A DNA stretch of 64,000 bases, taken from assembly GCF_030682035.1 (NCBI RefSeq), contig NZ_JAUXQZ010000016.1, positions 1 to 64,000 of the forward strand, given 5' to 3'. This DNA is from Brevundimonas sp. GTDB taxonomy: Bacteria; Pseudomonadota; Alphaproteobacteria; Caulobacterales; Caulobacteraceae. The notes under the pieces are model-generated. The model was not told where the DNA came from, did no database searches, and was given only the letters and a program-made list of their open reading frames with translations. The translations under genes were made by a program, and so were the position numbers. Shown here one piece after another: positions 17,772 to 26,099 of this stretch (position 1 is its first letter; every line of letters starts with the position of its first letter).

Positions 17772-18230
17772 GCCAGCCCGGGCTTGATCCGGGATCCATG
17801 TTGGCGATCCTCCAGTCGTTCGGGTTGAGCCTGTTGAAGCCTGTGCAAGCTTGTGCTTTCTTAGGTCTTCCAACAAGCCGGGTCTCGCCCCGGCGGGCGA
17901 GGCACTTTTGGCGAAACCCGCAAAGCGGGTTTTCTTTGCTAGCCAAAGGCGCGTTACACGCGCGGGGTTCGCTCACTTTGCGAAGCAAAGTTAGGCGAAC
18001 ACCAACAGTACCCAAAAGAAAGGCGACCCGATGGTCCGGGTCCTTCCGCTTCGCTCCAGGCAACCTGCGGTGCTCGCCGAAAACGGGGCCGGGCTCGAAC
18101 TCGCTTCGCTCAGACAATCGCCCGTCCTGATCCGTTTTCGGCTGTGCTCCTCGGCCCGGCCCGACGGGTGGGCGCTGAAATAACAACCCCAATCCGGGGA
18201 GGCGATGACGCGCAAAAGCGCGTCATCGCC
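17772..18230 (+). repeat. CR2 structured intergenic element, copy 1
   Basis: Opens with a CCCGGGCTTGATCCGGG hairpin. It then has CTCGCCC-CGGC-GGGCGAG, a block GGCAACCTGCGGTGCTCG, the pair CCGAAAACGG/CCGTTTTCGG about 60 bases apart, and a final perfect hairpin GGCGATGACGCGC-AAAA-GCGCGTCATCGCC (18201-18230). Compared with other copies it has an extra piece near 17915-18010. It lies between coaX and topB and encodes no gene. With copy 2 it forms a large head-to-head inverted arrangement filling 17715-18565. Confidence 0.8.
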
Positions 18231-18515
18231 GGAGTCTGATCCCGTACCCGAATCTGCTCCCGATTCCATCCCCACCCTTCTGTATGCGCCGAGGAGCGGA
18301 GGGCCAGACGGATCAGGGATCGCGATTGTTTGAGCCGAAGGCGAGTTCGAGCGAGACCCCGGCTGGACCGAGCACCGCAGGTTTCCCCTCGCAGCGCAAG
18401 CGGAGAGGGGACGCAGACAGCAGGGTCGCCTTTCTTTTGGGTACTTTTCTTTGGCGACGCAAAGAAAAGTGCCTCGCCCGCCGGGGCGAGACACGGCTTG
18501 CTGGCAAACCGCCGC
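18201..18515 (-). repeat. CR2 structured intergenic element, copy 2 (inverted)
   Basis: Reverse-oriented copy sharing the terminal hairpin with copy 1. The hairpin ACTTTTCTTTG-N6-CAAAGAAAAGT is at 18443-18470. The CTCGCCCC/GGGGCGAG-type hairpin follows near 18472-18492. It ends 50 bases beyond the stop codon of topB. Confidence 0.8.
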
Positions 18516-18565
18516 CCACGGATCATTCGGAACTTCAAGATACCCGGCCCAAGCGGCCTGAGCGC

Positions 18566-21526
18566 TTATTCCGCCGTCAGATGCTTGCCCACTATCCCAG
18601 CCAACTCGAACATCGTCACCTGCGGCTTGCCGAACACGGCGAGCAGCTTGGAATCGGCGTTGATGGCGCGCTTGTTGGCGGCGTCCTGCAAGCCCTCGGC
18701 CTTGATGTAGTCCCAGAGCTTCTTGATGACCTGGGTGCGCGCCACCGGTTCGGAACCGATGACGGCGGCCAGGGCGTCGCTGGGTTTCAGGCCGCTGCCG
18801 GGTTTGGCCACACGCGGGGTTTTCGGCTTGGCCACCTTGGCGGCCGGTGCCTTTTTGGCGGCGACCTTTTTCGCTGCCACCTTCTTGGCGGCCGGGGCCG
18901 CGCCCTTGGCTGCCACGGTTTTGCCGAACGGGGTTTTCACCGTGCCGCTGCGCGGCGGGCCGGCGGTTTTGCGCGGCGGGAATTTCGAGGGCGCAAATTC
19001 AAAGTTGACCTTGCCGGCTTCGGCGTCCCAGGCCAGCATGGCCTTGAAAGGGCGGCGCGTGCGCATGGAGACAAACTTGTCGAGCAGATCGGTCTTGCCT
19101 TCGGTCAGCAACTTGACCATCTGCTCGCGCTCCACCGGCTGCTGCAGGATCACCTGGCCGGTCTTGAAGTCGCAGCTCGGCGTCGGCTGGGCATTTGTCG
19201 GCACCGATTTTTCGCAGACGTAATTCTTGCCGTGTTCGAAGACGCCGGCGCCGCACTTGGGGCAGGCGCCCAGCGACTGCTGGCCGCTGAAGTCGATGAT
19301 CTCGCCGGTCTCGCCGGCCTTGTCGTCGCCGAAGTCGAACTCGAGCTTGTAGTTCTTCGTTTCTTCGTCGAACTTGATGACCATCTCGGCGGTGAAAGGC
19401 CAGCCGGCCTTGGAACGGAAGCCGTCCAGCGGGCCGATCTTCTTGTCGCGCAAAAACTGCTCGACCTCGGCCACCTCGAAGGTCCGGCCGGCCGGTGTCT
19501 TGCCGAATGAGAAGCCGCAGCCGTCATCGCCTTTTTTCCCGGTGCAGGTGTAACGCCGGTAGTTCTCCTTGATCACGCCACCGCAGTTCGGGCAGGGCGC
19601 GGAGAGTGTGGCGTAGTCGCCGGGAATCGTGTCCTTGTCGTAACCCTTGGCCTTGTCGACCAGGTTTTTGGTCATGGCGGCGATCTCGGCCATGAAGGTG
19701 TCGCGGCTGAGCTGGCCGTGTTCCATCTGCGCGAGTTTGTGCTCCCACTCGCCGGTCAGGTCGGCGCGCGAGAGTTCTTCCACGCCGAGGCCGCGCAGCA
19801 GGGTCATGAGCTGGAAGGCCTTGGCCGTGGGGATCAGCTCGCGGCCTTCGCGCAGCATGTACTTCTCGTTGATCAGGCCCTCGATGGTGGCCGCGCGCGT
19901 GGCCGGTGTGCCCAGGCCTTTTTCCTGCATGGCTTCACGCAGTTCGTCGTCGTCGATGGTCTTGCCGGCGCCTTCCATGGCGCCCAGCAAGGTCGCTTCC
20001 GAATAACGCGCCGGCGGCCGCGTCTTCAGGCCTTTGGCCTCGCAGACTTCGGCGCGCACCATCTCGCCCGGCTTGACCGCCACCAGGGTCTTGCTGTCTT
20101 TTTCGTCGGTGTTTTCGTCCTCGGCTTCCTTGCCGTAAATCGCCAGCCAGCCCGGCTTGACCAGCACCTTGCCCTCGGTCTTGAAGCTGTGGCCGACGGC
20201 CTGCGAAATCCGCGTGGTCACCAGGTACTCGGCGCTCGGGAAAAACACCGCCATGAAGCGGCGCACCACCAGGTCGTACAACTTTTGCTCGGCGTCGCTC
20301 AGTCCGCTGGGCGCCTGCAGCGTCGGGATGATCGCGAAGTGATCGCTGACCTTGGCGTTGTCGAAAATGCGTTTGCTGGGCTTGATGTAATTGCCCTTGA
20401 GCGCGGTGGCCGCATGCGGCGCCAGGTGTTTCATGGGGCTCGCGGCCAGCATCTCGAAAGTCTGCTTGACCACCGGCACATAGTCTTCGGGCAGGGCGCG
20501 CGAATCGGTACGCGGGTAGGTCAGCGCCTTGTGGCGCTCGTACAGGCTTTGCGCGATCGACAGCGTGGTCTTGGCGGAAAAGCCGAACTTGCCGTTGGCC
20601 TCGCGCTGCAGCGAGGTCAGGTCAAACAGCAGGCCGGACGCGGTGGTGGACGGCTTGCTTTCTTCCGTCACCGTGGCGGACTTGCCGCGCACGGCGTCGG
20701 CAATCGCACGCGCTTCCTTTTCGGACCAGACGCGGTCGGCCTTCAGCTCGGCATCGGGCTCGGCGTTGTCGGCATTGGCCGCGGCCTTCTTCCATTTCGG
20801 GTCGAACCACTTGCCCGGGTACTCACCGGCCTCGGCCAGGAAGGTGGCGTGGATTTCCCAGTAGTCGCGGCTGACGAACTTGCGGATTTTTTCCTCGCGC
20901 TCGACCACCACCGACAAGGTCGGCGTCTGCACCCGGCCCACCGTCGTCAGGAAAAACCCGCCGTCGCGCGAGTTGAAGGCCGTCATGGCCCGTGTGCCGT
21001 TGATGCCGACCATCCAGTCGGCTTCGGAGCGCGAGCGCGCCGCATCGGCCAGGCCCTGCATCTGCTGGTCGCTGCGCAGGCTCTCGAAACCCTCGCGGAT
21101 CGCCGCCGGCGTCATCGACTGCAGCCACAGGCGCTTGACCGGGTGTTTGCTCTTGGCGTACTGCTGGATCAGGCGGAAGATCAGCTCGCCCTCGCGGCCC
21201 GCGTCACAGGCATTGACGAGTGCGCCCACGTCCTTGCGATTGGTCAGCTTGACGATGGCGTTGAGCCGCGTCTTGGTCTTGTCCATGGGCTTGAGGTCGA
21301 AGTAGGGCGGGATCACCGGCAGGTTGGCAAAGCTCCACTTGCCGCGCTTGACGTCGAACTCCTCCGGCGCCTGGATCTCGACCAGGTGGCCCACGGCCGA
21401 GGTGATCAGCCACTCGTCGCTCTCGAAATATTCGTCGTGCTTTTCAAACTTGCCAGCCGTCGGCGTGATGGCGCGGACGATGTCCTGCGCCACCGAGGGC
21501 TTTTCTGCAATCACAAGGGTTTTCAT
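18566..21526 (-). CDS. topB: DNA topoisomerase III with C-terminal SWIB domain
   Basis: 986-residue type IA topoisomerase that relaxes and decatenates DNA through a 5'-phosphotyrosine. The Toprim domain (VIAEKPSVAQDI, E8; CDAGREGE, D108) is followed by the catalytic tyrosine Y337 in LTYPRTDSRALP. Cysteine pairs CPNCGG, CPKCGAG and CDF mark zinc-ribbon-like repeats. After about residue 850 comes an Ala/Lys tail (AAKKVAAKKVAAKKAPAAK) and then a SWIB/MDM2-like domain from about 905 (LKPSDALAAVIG through MFELAGIVGKHL). The C-terminal SWIB fusion is known in Burkholderiales and Chlamydiae. The ATG overlaps the TGA of the upstream redoxin (ATGA). Confidence 0.92.
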   Translation of the reverse strand: MKTLVIAEKPSVAQDIVRAITPTAGKFEKHDEYFESDEWLITSAVGHLVEIQAPEEFDVKRGKWSFANLPVIPPYFDLKPMDKTKTRLNAIVKLTNRKDVGALVNACDAGREGELIFRLIQQYAKSKHPVKRLWLQSMTPAAIREGFESLRSDQQMQGLADAARSRSEADWMVGINGTRAMTAFNSRDGGFFLTTVGRVQTPTLSVVVEREEKIRKFVSRDYWEIHATFLAEAGEYPGKWFDPKWKKAAANADNAEPDAELKADRVWSEKEARAIADAVRGKSATVTEESKPSTTASGLLFDLTSLQREANGKFGFSAKTTLSIAQSLYERHKALTYPRTDSRALPEDYVPVVKQTFEMLAASPMKHLAPHAATALKGNYIKPSKRIFDNAKVSDHFAIIPTLQAPSGLSDAEQKLYDLVVRRFMAVFFPSAEYLVTTRISQAVGHSFKTEGKVLVKPGWLAIYGKEAEDENTDEKDSKTLVAVKPGEMVRAEVCEAKGLKTRPPARYSEATLLGAMEGAGKTIDDDELREAMQEKGLGTPATRAATIEGLINEKYMLREGRELIPTAKAFQLMTLLRGLGVEELSRADLTGEWEHKLAQMEHGQLSRDTFMAEIAAMTKNLVDKAKGYDKDTIPGDYATLSAPCPNCGGVIKENYRRYTCTGKKGDDGCGFSFGKTPAGRTFEVAEVEQFLRDKKIGPLDGFRSKAGWPFTAEMVIKFDEETKNYKLEFDFGDDKAGETGEIIDFSGQQSLGACPKCGAGVFEHGKNYVCEKSVPTNAQPTPSCDFKTGQVILQQPVEREQMVKLLTEGKTDLLDKFVSMRTRRPFKAMLAWDAEAGKVNFEFAPSKFPPRKTAGPPRSGTVKTPFGKTVAAKGAAPAAKKVAAKKVAAKKAPAAKVAKPKTPRVAKPGSGLKPSDALAAVIGSEPVARTQVIKKLWDYIKAEGLQDAANKRAINADSKLLAVFGKPQVTMFELAGIVGKHLTAE

Positions 21527-22047
21527 ATGTACTTCTTCAAACCTTCAACATCTTCGGGGAACATTTCCCCGGCTTCTGTAAATACGACTTTGCCGCTGCG
21601 GCCATCCGGCGCGACCTTCAGCACCACCACCACCGGCAGGCCCGCCGGCTTGGGCAGCACTTTGGCAACTTCAGGGCTCAGCATGCCCGCAGGAAAGCTG
21701 TAACCCTTGCTCTTCATATAGTTGGCGGCGGCTTCGGGCTTGCTGTCGATCGACAGGGCCAGCACCTCCAGGCCTTGGGCCCGGTTGGCGCGCCACAAGG
21801 CCTCGATATGGGGCGACTGGACCGCACAAAACGGGCACCAGCTGGCCCACCAGTACACCACAAGCGTCTTGCCGCCCACCGCGGCGGGGTTCCAGGCGCG
21901 GCCGTCCAGCAGCGTCACGGCCGGCAGCGGCAGGCTGCTGCCGACTTTGGGCAGGGGGCTGCCGGACCCCTGCGCCCAGGCGCGCGCGGCCACGCCCGCG
22001 GCGGCCAGCGCAGCCAGGGTTTGAATCAGTTTTCTTCGCTTGAACAT
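21523..22047 (-). CDS. TlpA-like redoxin (secreted thioredoxin-fold protein)
   Basis: About 174 residues from ATG 22047. The N terminus (MFKRRKLIQTLAALAAAG to AWAQG) is a signal sequence with a twin-arginine flavour. The thioredoxin fold carries the active-site motif WASWCPFC and the later cis-proline region PKPAGLPVVVVL. The likely role is a periplasmic thiol-disulfide reductase. It is translationally coupled to topB by an ATGA overlap, an unusual pairing of a periplasmic redoxin with a topoisomerase. An upstream in-frame start at 22068 would add seven charged residues before the signal and was not chosen. Confidence 0.82.
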   Translation of the reverse strand: MFKRRKLIQTLAALAAAGVAARAWAQGSGSPLPKVGSSLPLPAVTLLDGRAWNPAAVGGKTLVVYWWASWCPFCAVQSPHIEALWRANRAQGLEVLALSIDSKPEAAANYMKSKGYSFPAGMLSPEVAKVLPKPAGLPVVVVLKVAPDGRSGKVVFTEAGEMFPEDVEGLKKYI

Positions 22048-22095
22048 CGTCGGGCGGTCTCGGGTCACGGGTGCGCATCACTACAATACGGGCTT

Positions 22096-22139
22096 CGCGC
22101 GTACGCACGCGCGCACCCGCACGTGCGCGCACATGCATG
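22096..22139. other. alternating purine-pyrimidine tract with Z-DNA potential
   Basis: Two blocks, CGCGCGTACGCACGCGCGCA and then GCACGTGCGCGCACATGCAT, alternate purine and pyrimidine almost without break for over 40 bases. The tract sits between the divergent redoxin-topB and SET-domain genes and ends at the proposed SET start codon. Confidence 0.6.
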
Positions 22140-22858
22140 AATTAACCATACCAAAAAATCCCGTCGTGTCAAAAACTCAGGTCTTGCCTTCCCCTTCCAG
22201 CCCGTCCACCGGCCCTGCCATCCCCGCCGGCCGCCGCATCCAGACCCGCGTTTCGGGCGTTCACGGCAAGGGCGTGTTCGCGGTGCAGGACCTCGCCGAA
22301 GGCGAAGTCCTGATCGAGTACGTCGGCGAAATCATCAACTGGAAGGAAGCGCTGCGCCGGCATCCGCACGACCCCAAGGACCCGAACCACACCTTCTACT
22401 TCCACATCGACGAAGAACATGTGATCGACGCCAAACACGGCGGCAATTCCTCGCGCTGGATCAACCACAGCTGCAAGCCGAACTGCGAAGCCGACGAGCA
22501 GGACGGACGCGTCTTCATCAAGGCGCTGCGCAACATCCCGGCCGGCGAGGAACTGTTTTACGACTACGGCCTGATCATCGACGCGCCCTACACCAAGAAG
22601 CTGCTGGCCGAGTACCCCTGCTGGTGCGGCGCCAAAAACTGCCGCGGCACGCTGCTCGCGCCCAAGGACGACAAGCCGGGCAAAAAGGGCAGGAAGTCGA
22701 AAAAGGCGAAAGCCGCGGACAAACCCGCCAAGGACAAAAAGAAAGCCGACAAGGCTGTGAAGCCGAAAAAGGAATTCAAAAAGGAACTCCGCAAAGTCCT
22801 CAAGAAATCCGGCAAGGACGGCAAGTCGGCCAAAGCCGCAAAAAACAAAAAGGCCTGA
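22133..22858 (+). CDS. SET-domain protein-lysine methyltransferase with histone-like Lys/Ala tail
   Basis: About 241 residues. The SET domain (about 35-165) shows SGVHGKGVFAVQDLAEGE, IEYVGEII, the AdoMet motif RWINHSCKPNCEA and the ELFYDYG motif, followed by the post-SET CWCGAKNCRGT cysteines. The last 70 residues are an almost uninterrupted Lys/Ala/Asp tail (for example KAKAADKPAKDKKKADKAVK) like histone H1-type bacterial proteins. It transfers methyl groups to lysine; the target is unknown and the basic tail may bind DNA. The start is uncertain: ATG 22133, ATG 22137 out of frame, or GTG 22166 in frame. The SET and SWIB genes are near neighbours. Confidence 0.82.
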   Translation: MHELTIPKNPVVSKTQVLPSPSSPSTGPAIPAGRRIQTRVSGVHGKGVFAVQDLAEGEVLIEYVGEIINWKEALRRHPHDPKDPNHTFYFHIDEEHVIDAKHGGNSSRWINHSCKPNCEADEQDGRVFIKALRNIPAGEELFYDYGLIIDAPYTKKLLAEYPCWCGAKNCRGTLLAPKDDKPGKKGRKSKKAKAADKPAKDKKKADKAVKPKKEFKKELRKVLKKSGKDGKSAKAAKNKKA

Positions 22859-22871
22859 GCCCGCTGCTGCC

Positions 22872-23741
22872 GTGAGCCCTGCCGCCCCCATCCGCTGGCC
22901 CGCCGAAGCCATCTGGGAAGCCGTGGCGCCGGTGCTGCCCGGCTTTACCGTCGAGGTATTGCCCACGGTGGATTCGACCAACACCGAGCTGATGCGGCGC
23001 TTCCGTGCCGCCGGTCCCGCCGCTGCCGAGCCGGTGCTGCTGGTGGCCGAACAGCAAAGCGCCGGCCGCGGCCGCATGGGCCGCGCCTGGCAGAGCCGGG
23101 CTGGCGACAGCCTGACCTTTTCGCTGGGCATGGCGCTGCAGCCGGCCGACTGGTCCGGCCTGTCGCTGGCCGTCGGCATCAGCATCGCCGAGAGCCTGCA
23201 GCCGGCGCTGCCCGCCGCCGGCCAGCCGCGCATCCGCCTGAAATGGCCCAACGACCTGTGGCTGGCCGACGCCCGGGACGAGCGCAAGCTGGCCGGCATC
23301 CTGGTCGAAACCGCGAGCTGGGGCGAGCTGCGTTATGTGGTCATCGGCGTGGGCATCAATGTGCGCGCGCTGACGCTGGACCCCACGCCCGTCGCCGCCG
23401 GCCAAGCCGCCGCACTGGCACCGGCCGCGCTGCAGGACATCCTGCCCGGCGTGGATGTGGCGCAGGCGCTGGCGCTGGTCGCCGCCCCGCTGGTGCAGGC
23501 GGTGCAGGCCTTCGGGCTGTTCGGCTTCGCGCCCTTCCAGGCGCGTTTTGCGGCGCGTGACGCGCTGGCCGGACGCGCCGTGCAGCTGTCCGACGGCACC
23601 GAAGGCATGGCCCATGGCGTGGGCGAAAACGGCGCGCTGCTGGTGCATACTGCGGCTGGCATGAAAGAAATCACCAGCTCCGAAGTCAGTGTCCGGCCGC
23701 TTGCCCGGCAGGCTTCCCCCGGCAGCGCCCGACCATGCTGA
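22872..23741 (+). CDS. birA: biotin--[acetyl-CoA-carboxylase] ligase, short form
   Basis: 289 residues. It attaches biotin to the carboxyl carrier protein. Motifs are the biotinyl-AMP loop SAGRGRMGRAW, KWPNDLWL and KLAGILVET, with GVGINV after them. It lacks the N-terminal winged-helix repressor domain of E. coli BirA, so it is a ligase only. The GTG start 14 bases after the SET gene suggests cotranscription. The C-terminal beta domain is recognisable (LAGRAVQLSDG). The end overlaps the start of the SPOR gene by 7 bases. Confidence 0.9.
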   Translation: MSPAAPIRWPAEAIWEAVAPVLPGFTVEVLPTVDSTNTELMRRFRAAGPAAAEPVLLVAEQQSAGRGRMGRAWQSRAGDSLTFSLGMALQPADWSGLSLAVGISIAESLQPALPAAGQPRIRLKWPNDLWLADARDERKLAGILVETASWGELRYVVIGVGINVRALTLDPTPVAAGQAAALAPAALQDILPGVDVAQALALVAAPLVQAVQAFGLFGFAPFQARFAARDALAGRAVQLSDGTEGMAHGVGENGALLVHTAAGMKEITSSEVSVRPLARQASPGSARPC

Positions 23742-24418
23742 GGCTGGGGGTGCTGCTACTGGTGCTGGCCAACGCCGGCTACTGGGCCTGGTCGCAGGGC
23801 CTGCTTGCCGCCTATGGCCTGGCGCCGGCGGTGCAGACCGAGCCGCAACGCCTGGCCACGCAGATCCGTCCCGAGGCGATACGCCTGCTGACGCCGGAAG
23901 AAGCCAGAAAAATCGAATCCGGTCCCAGCCGCGTGGCGTCCGCCCCGGAAGCCAGCGAAGCAGCGGCGCCCGAATGCCTGCAGGCCGGCATCTTCAACGA
24001 GGAGCAGACCGCCACCCTGCGCAGCGCACTGGACGCCACCCTGCCGCCCGGCACCTGGCAACTCGAAAGCAGCGTCGAGCCGGCGCGCTGGATTGTCTAC
24101 ATGGGCAAATACAGCAACGAGGAAGCGCTGGCCAAAAAACGCGGCGAGTTGCGCCAGCTCGGCGTCGCCTTCCGCCCGGTCACGAATCCGGCGCTGGCAC
24201 CGGGCCTGGCGCTGGCCAGCTTTCCCGCGCAGGCCGATGCCGAAAAGGAACTCGCACGTATCGCCACCAAGGGCGTGCGCACCGCCCGCGTGACGCAGGA
24301 GCGCGCCGAGGTGCGCGGTCAGATCCTCAAGCTGGCCGCCGTGGACGCGGCGCTGCGCACGCAGCTCGATGCCGTCAAGCCGCAGCTCGGCGGCAAGCCC
24401 CTGCAGCCCTGCCCTTGA
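23735..24418 (+). CDS. membrane-anchored SPOR-domain protein
   Basis: 227 residues. A single N-terminal hydrophobic helix (LRLGVLLLVLANAGYWAWS) anchors the protein, a charged linker follows, and residues of about 85-165 match a SPOR-like fold (WIVYMGKYSNEEALAKKRGELRQLGVAFRPV). SPOR domains bind denuded septal peptidoglycan. The overlap with birA and the same strand indicate cotranscription, as often seen in Burkholderiales. It is followed by a CR1 copy and a convergent hydrolase gene. Confidence 0.75.
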   Translation: MLRLGVLLLVLANAGYWAWSQGLLAAYGLAPAVQTEPQRLATQIRPEAIRLLTPEEARKIESGPSRVASAPEASEAAAPECLQAGIFNEEQTATLRSALDATLPPGTWQLESSVEPARWIVYMGKYSNEEALAKKRGELRQLGVAFRPVTNPALAPGLALASFPAQADAEKELARIATKGVRTARVTQERAEVRGQILKLAAVDAALRTQLDAVKPQLGGKPLQPCP

Positions 24419-24439
24419 GCCCGGCCGCAGCCGCACTTT

Positions 24440-24503
24440 ATTTGCTCCGTTTTTGATAGCTGCTGACGCTCGCGCCTCAAGGGCTGGGGCCCTGTTTGGT
24501 GCA
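24440..24503 (+). repeat. CR1 interspersed repeat, copy C
   Basis: TTTGCTCCGTTTTTGATAGC, TGCTGACGCTCGCGCC, and an end CCTGTTTGGTGCATC. It lies between the convergent SPOR-protein and hydrolase genes. Confidence 0.75.
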
Positions 24504-24535
24504 TCGCCTGCGGCATCCGGCGAGCCGCGGGAAGG

Positions 24536-25342
24536 CTACTTCGCCGGCACCGCCTTGACCCAGTCGGCAATGTCTTTCGCCACCGCCGCCTCGATGCCCT
24601 GAAACTGATGATGGCCGCCATGACAGGGGTTGCCGTTGTTGGAGCCGCCCTGCGCGGTGATCAGCGCCACCTTGGGCGAGGCGCTCAGCGCGGCGGTCAG
24701 GCCCGGCATGGCGTCATACGGCGTGACATAACATGCGTCGTCCTTGTGGTGCACCAGCAGCACCGGCACCTTGACGTCCTGCAGAGGGACCTCGGACACC
24801 ACATGCGCCATGCCGCGGGTGCGGCCCTCCTGTGTGACGGTGGAGCTCAGCACCAGGCCGTCCGGGCCCTTGTCCTGCAGCCGCGTTGCCGCCGCCGCGG
24901 CCGACAGCGACCCGTTGCTGGTGCCCACGGCCCAGACCGGCACGGGCGACTGCTGGCGCAGGAAGGCGATCAGCGCCGCATTGTCCTCGGCATGTGCGGC
25001 CGACGCGCGGAAGCCGTCGAGATGGCGGCGGTCCGAAGGCACGTCCGGGATCACCACACTGATGCCGTGCTGCACGAAGTTCTGCCCGCCAGCGGCCAGG
25101 AAGCCGCCGTTCCGCATCGAGCCGTTCGGGAAAATGCCGATGTTGCCGGGTCCGCCCTGGAACAGCACCGCGCTGGCCACCGGCTGCGCCGCCTTCAGGT
25201 ACACAAAACGCAGGGTCACGCCCGGGCGGGTGCTGATCTCCCTGACTTCGGGCTGTACCTGCGCATGGGCGCCCAGGGCGGCGGCCAGCGCCGCGGAAAA
25301 CAGGGCCGTCCGCAACAGGATTCTTGAACCAGCAACAAACAT
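24536..25342 (-). CDS. secreted alpha/beta hydrolase
   Basis: 268 residues with a signal peptide (RILLRTALFSAALAAALGAHAQ). The fold is supported by VLFQGGPGNIGIFPNG, the nucleophile elbow GTSNGS and a late HGGHHQFQG that could hold the catalytic histidine. KVPVLLVHHKDDACYVT supplies the usual acid strand. The reaction is unknown; relatives are annotated as dienelactone hydrolase-like or as general hydrolases. It stands alone between two CR1 copies, so it is probably monocistronic. Confidence 0.72.
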   Translation of the reverse strand: MFVAGSRILLRTALFSAALAAALGAHAQVQPEVREISTRPGVTLRFVYLKAAQPVASAVLFQGGPGNIGIFPNGSMRNGGFLAAGGQNFVQHGISVVIPDVPSDRRHLDGFRASAAHAEDNAALIAFLRQQSPVPVWAVGTSNGSLSAAAAATRLQDKGPDGLVLSSTVTQEGRTRGMAHVVSEVPLQDVKVPVLLVHHKDDACYVTPYDAMPGLTAALSASPKVALITAQGGSNNGNPCHGGHHQFQGIEAAVAKDIADWVKAVPAK

Positions 25343-25419
25343 GGGGTCTCCGCTTCATCGTTGTGCGCCAGTCTAGCGTCCCGGCGTCCGGCTGCATTTT
25401 GTAATCCTTTTTTACTCCT

Positions 25420-25490
25420 TTTATGCTCCTGTTTTTATAGCGTCTGACGCACGGCCAACGCGGGTCGCCAGCCAGTTCGACCTCAATGTG
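25420..25490 (+). repeat. CR1 interspersed repeat, copy D (diverged)
   Basis: TATGCTCCTGTTTTTATAGC, GTCTGACGC and the ending CCAGTTCGACCTCAATG. It is weaker in the second half than other copies. The 25343-25583 gap otherwise shows nothing. Confidence 0.65.
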
Positions 25491-25583
25491 TAGGCCGCGG
25501 CTGACAGGCACAGTGGGCGATCGACGTCCCCAGGCGGCCCGGTGTCCGTTTACCTTGGCGGATTGGAAAAAAACGGGGCAGCC

Positions 25584-26027
25584 ATGGTGATCAACACATT
25601 TCTGGTCGAAGACCGCGCGGACATACGCGATACCCTGATCCAGGCGATGCAGGAAGTCGCGCCCTGCCGCTTCGTCGGCCACGCCGACAGCGAAAGCACG
25701 GCCCGGCAGTGGCTGCACACACACACCCACGACCAGGACTGGCAACTGGCCATCGTTGACCTGTTCCTGGCCGATGGTTCGGGCTTCGGCGTGCTCAGGC
25801 ATTGCCAGCAACGCCGCCCGGAGCAAAAAGTGGTGGTCCTCACCGGCTACAGCCACGAGAACATCGTCAGCAAATGCCTGGAACTGGGCGCCGACGAGGT
25901 CTTCGACAAAACCGGCGAGCTGGAAGAACTGGTCGCCTACTGCAAGGCCCATGCGGCCAGCCTGGCGCTGGAGGCCGCGCCGCCGGCCGCCTGGGCGGTG
26001 CAGCCCTTCGGCTCCGTGCGGCACTGA
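25584..26027 (+). CDS. single-domain response regulator
   Basis: 147 residues, essentially one receiver domain: acidic pocket VEDRAD, phospho-acceptor in IVDLFLADGSGFGVL, VVVLTGY and the lysine in VFDKTGELEEL. There is no output domain, only an Ala/Pro-rich tail, so it probably works by phosphotransfer or protein binding. No kinase is adjacent; the nearest are the quorum-sensing and PAS hybrid kinases over 9 kb away. ATG 25584 was chosen because the fold starts at VINTFLVED; the upstream extension from 25542 has no support. Confidence 0.8.
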   Translation: MVINTFLVEDRADIRDTLIQAMQEVAPCRFVGHADSESTARQWLHTHTHDQDWQLAIVDLFLADGSGFGVLRHCQQRRPEQKVVVLTGYSHENIVSKCLELGADEVFDKTGELEELVAYCKAHAASLALEAAPPAAWAVQPFGSVRH

Positions 26028-26099
26028 CAGCGGCCCCGGCGGCCAGGCGATCGGCGCGGGGCGCGTGACTGGCCCGGGCCATCGTGTACGCTTGCCGCC

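Noticed and set aside
18284..19510. A 408-residue plus-strand frame through CR2 copy 2 and the topB 3' end
   Set aside because: It mixes repeat DNA with antisense topB and has no family signature.
19718..21703. A 661-residue plus-strand frame over topB
   Set aside because: Antisense to the Toprim and catalytic regions of topB; no recognisable domain.
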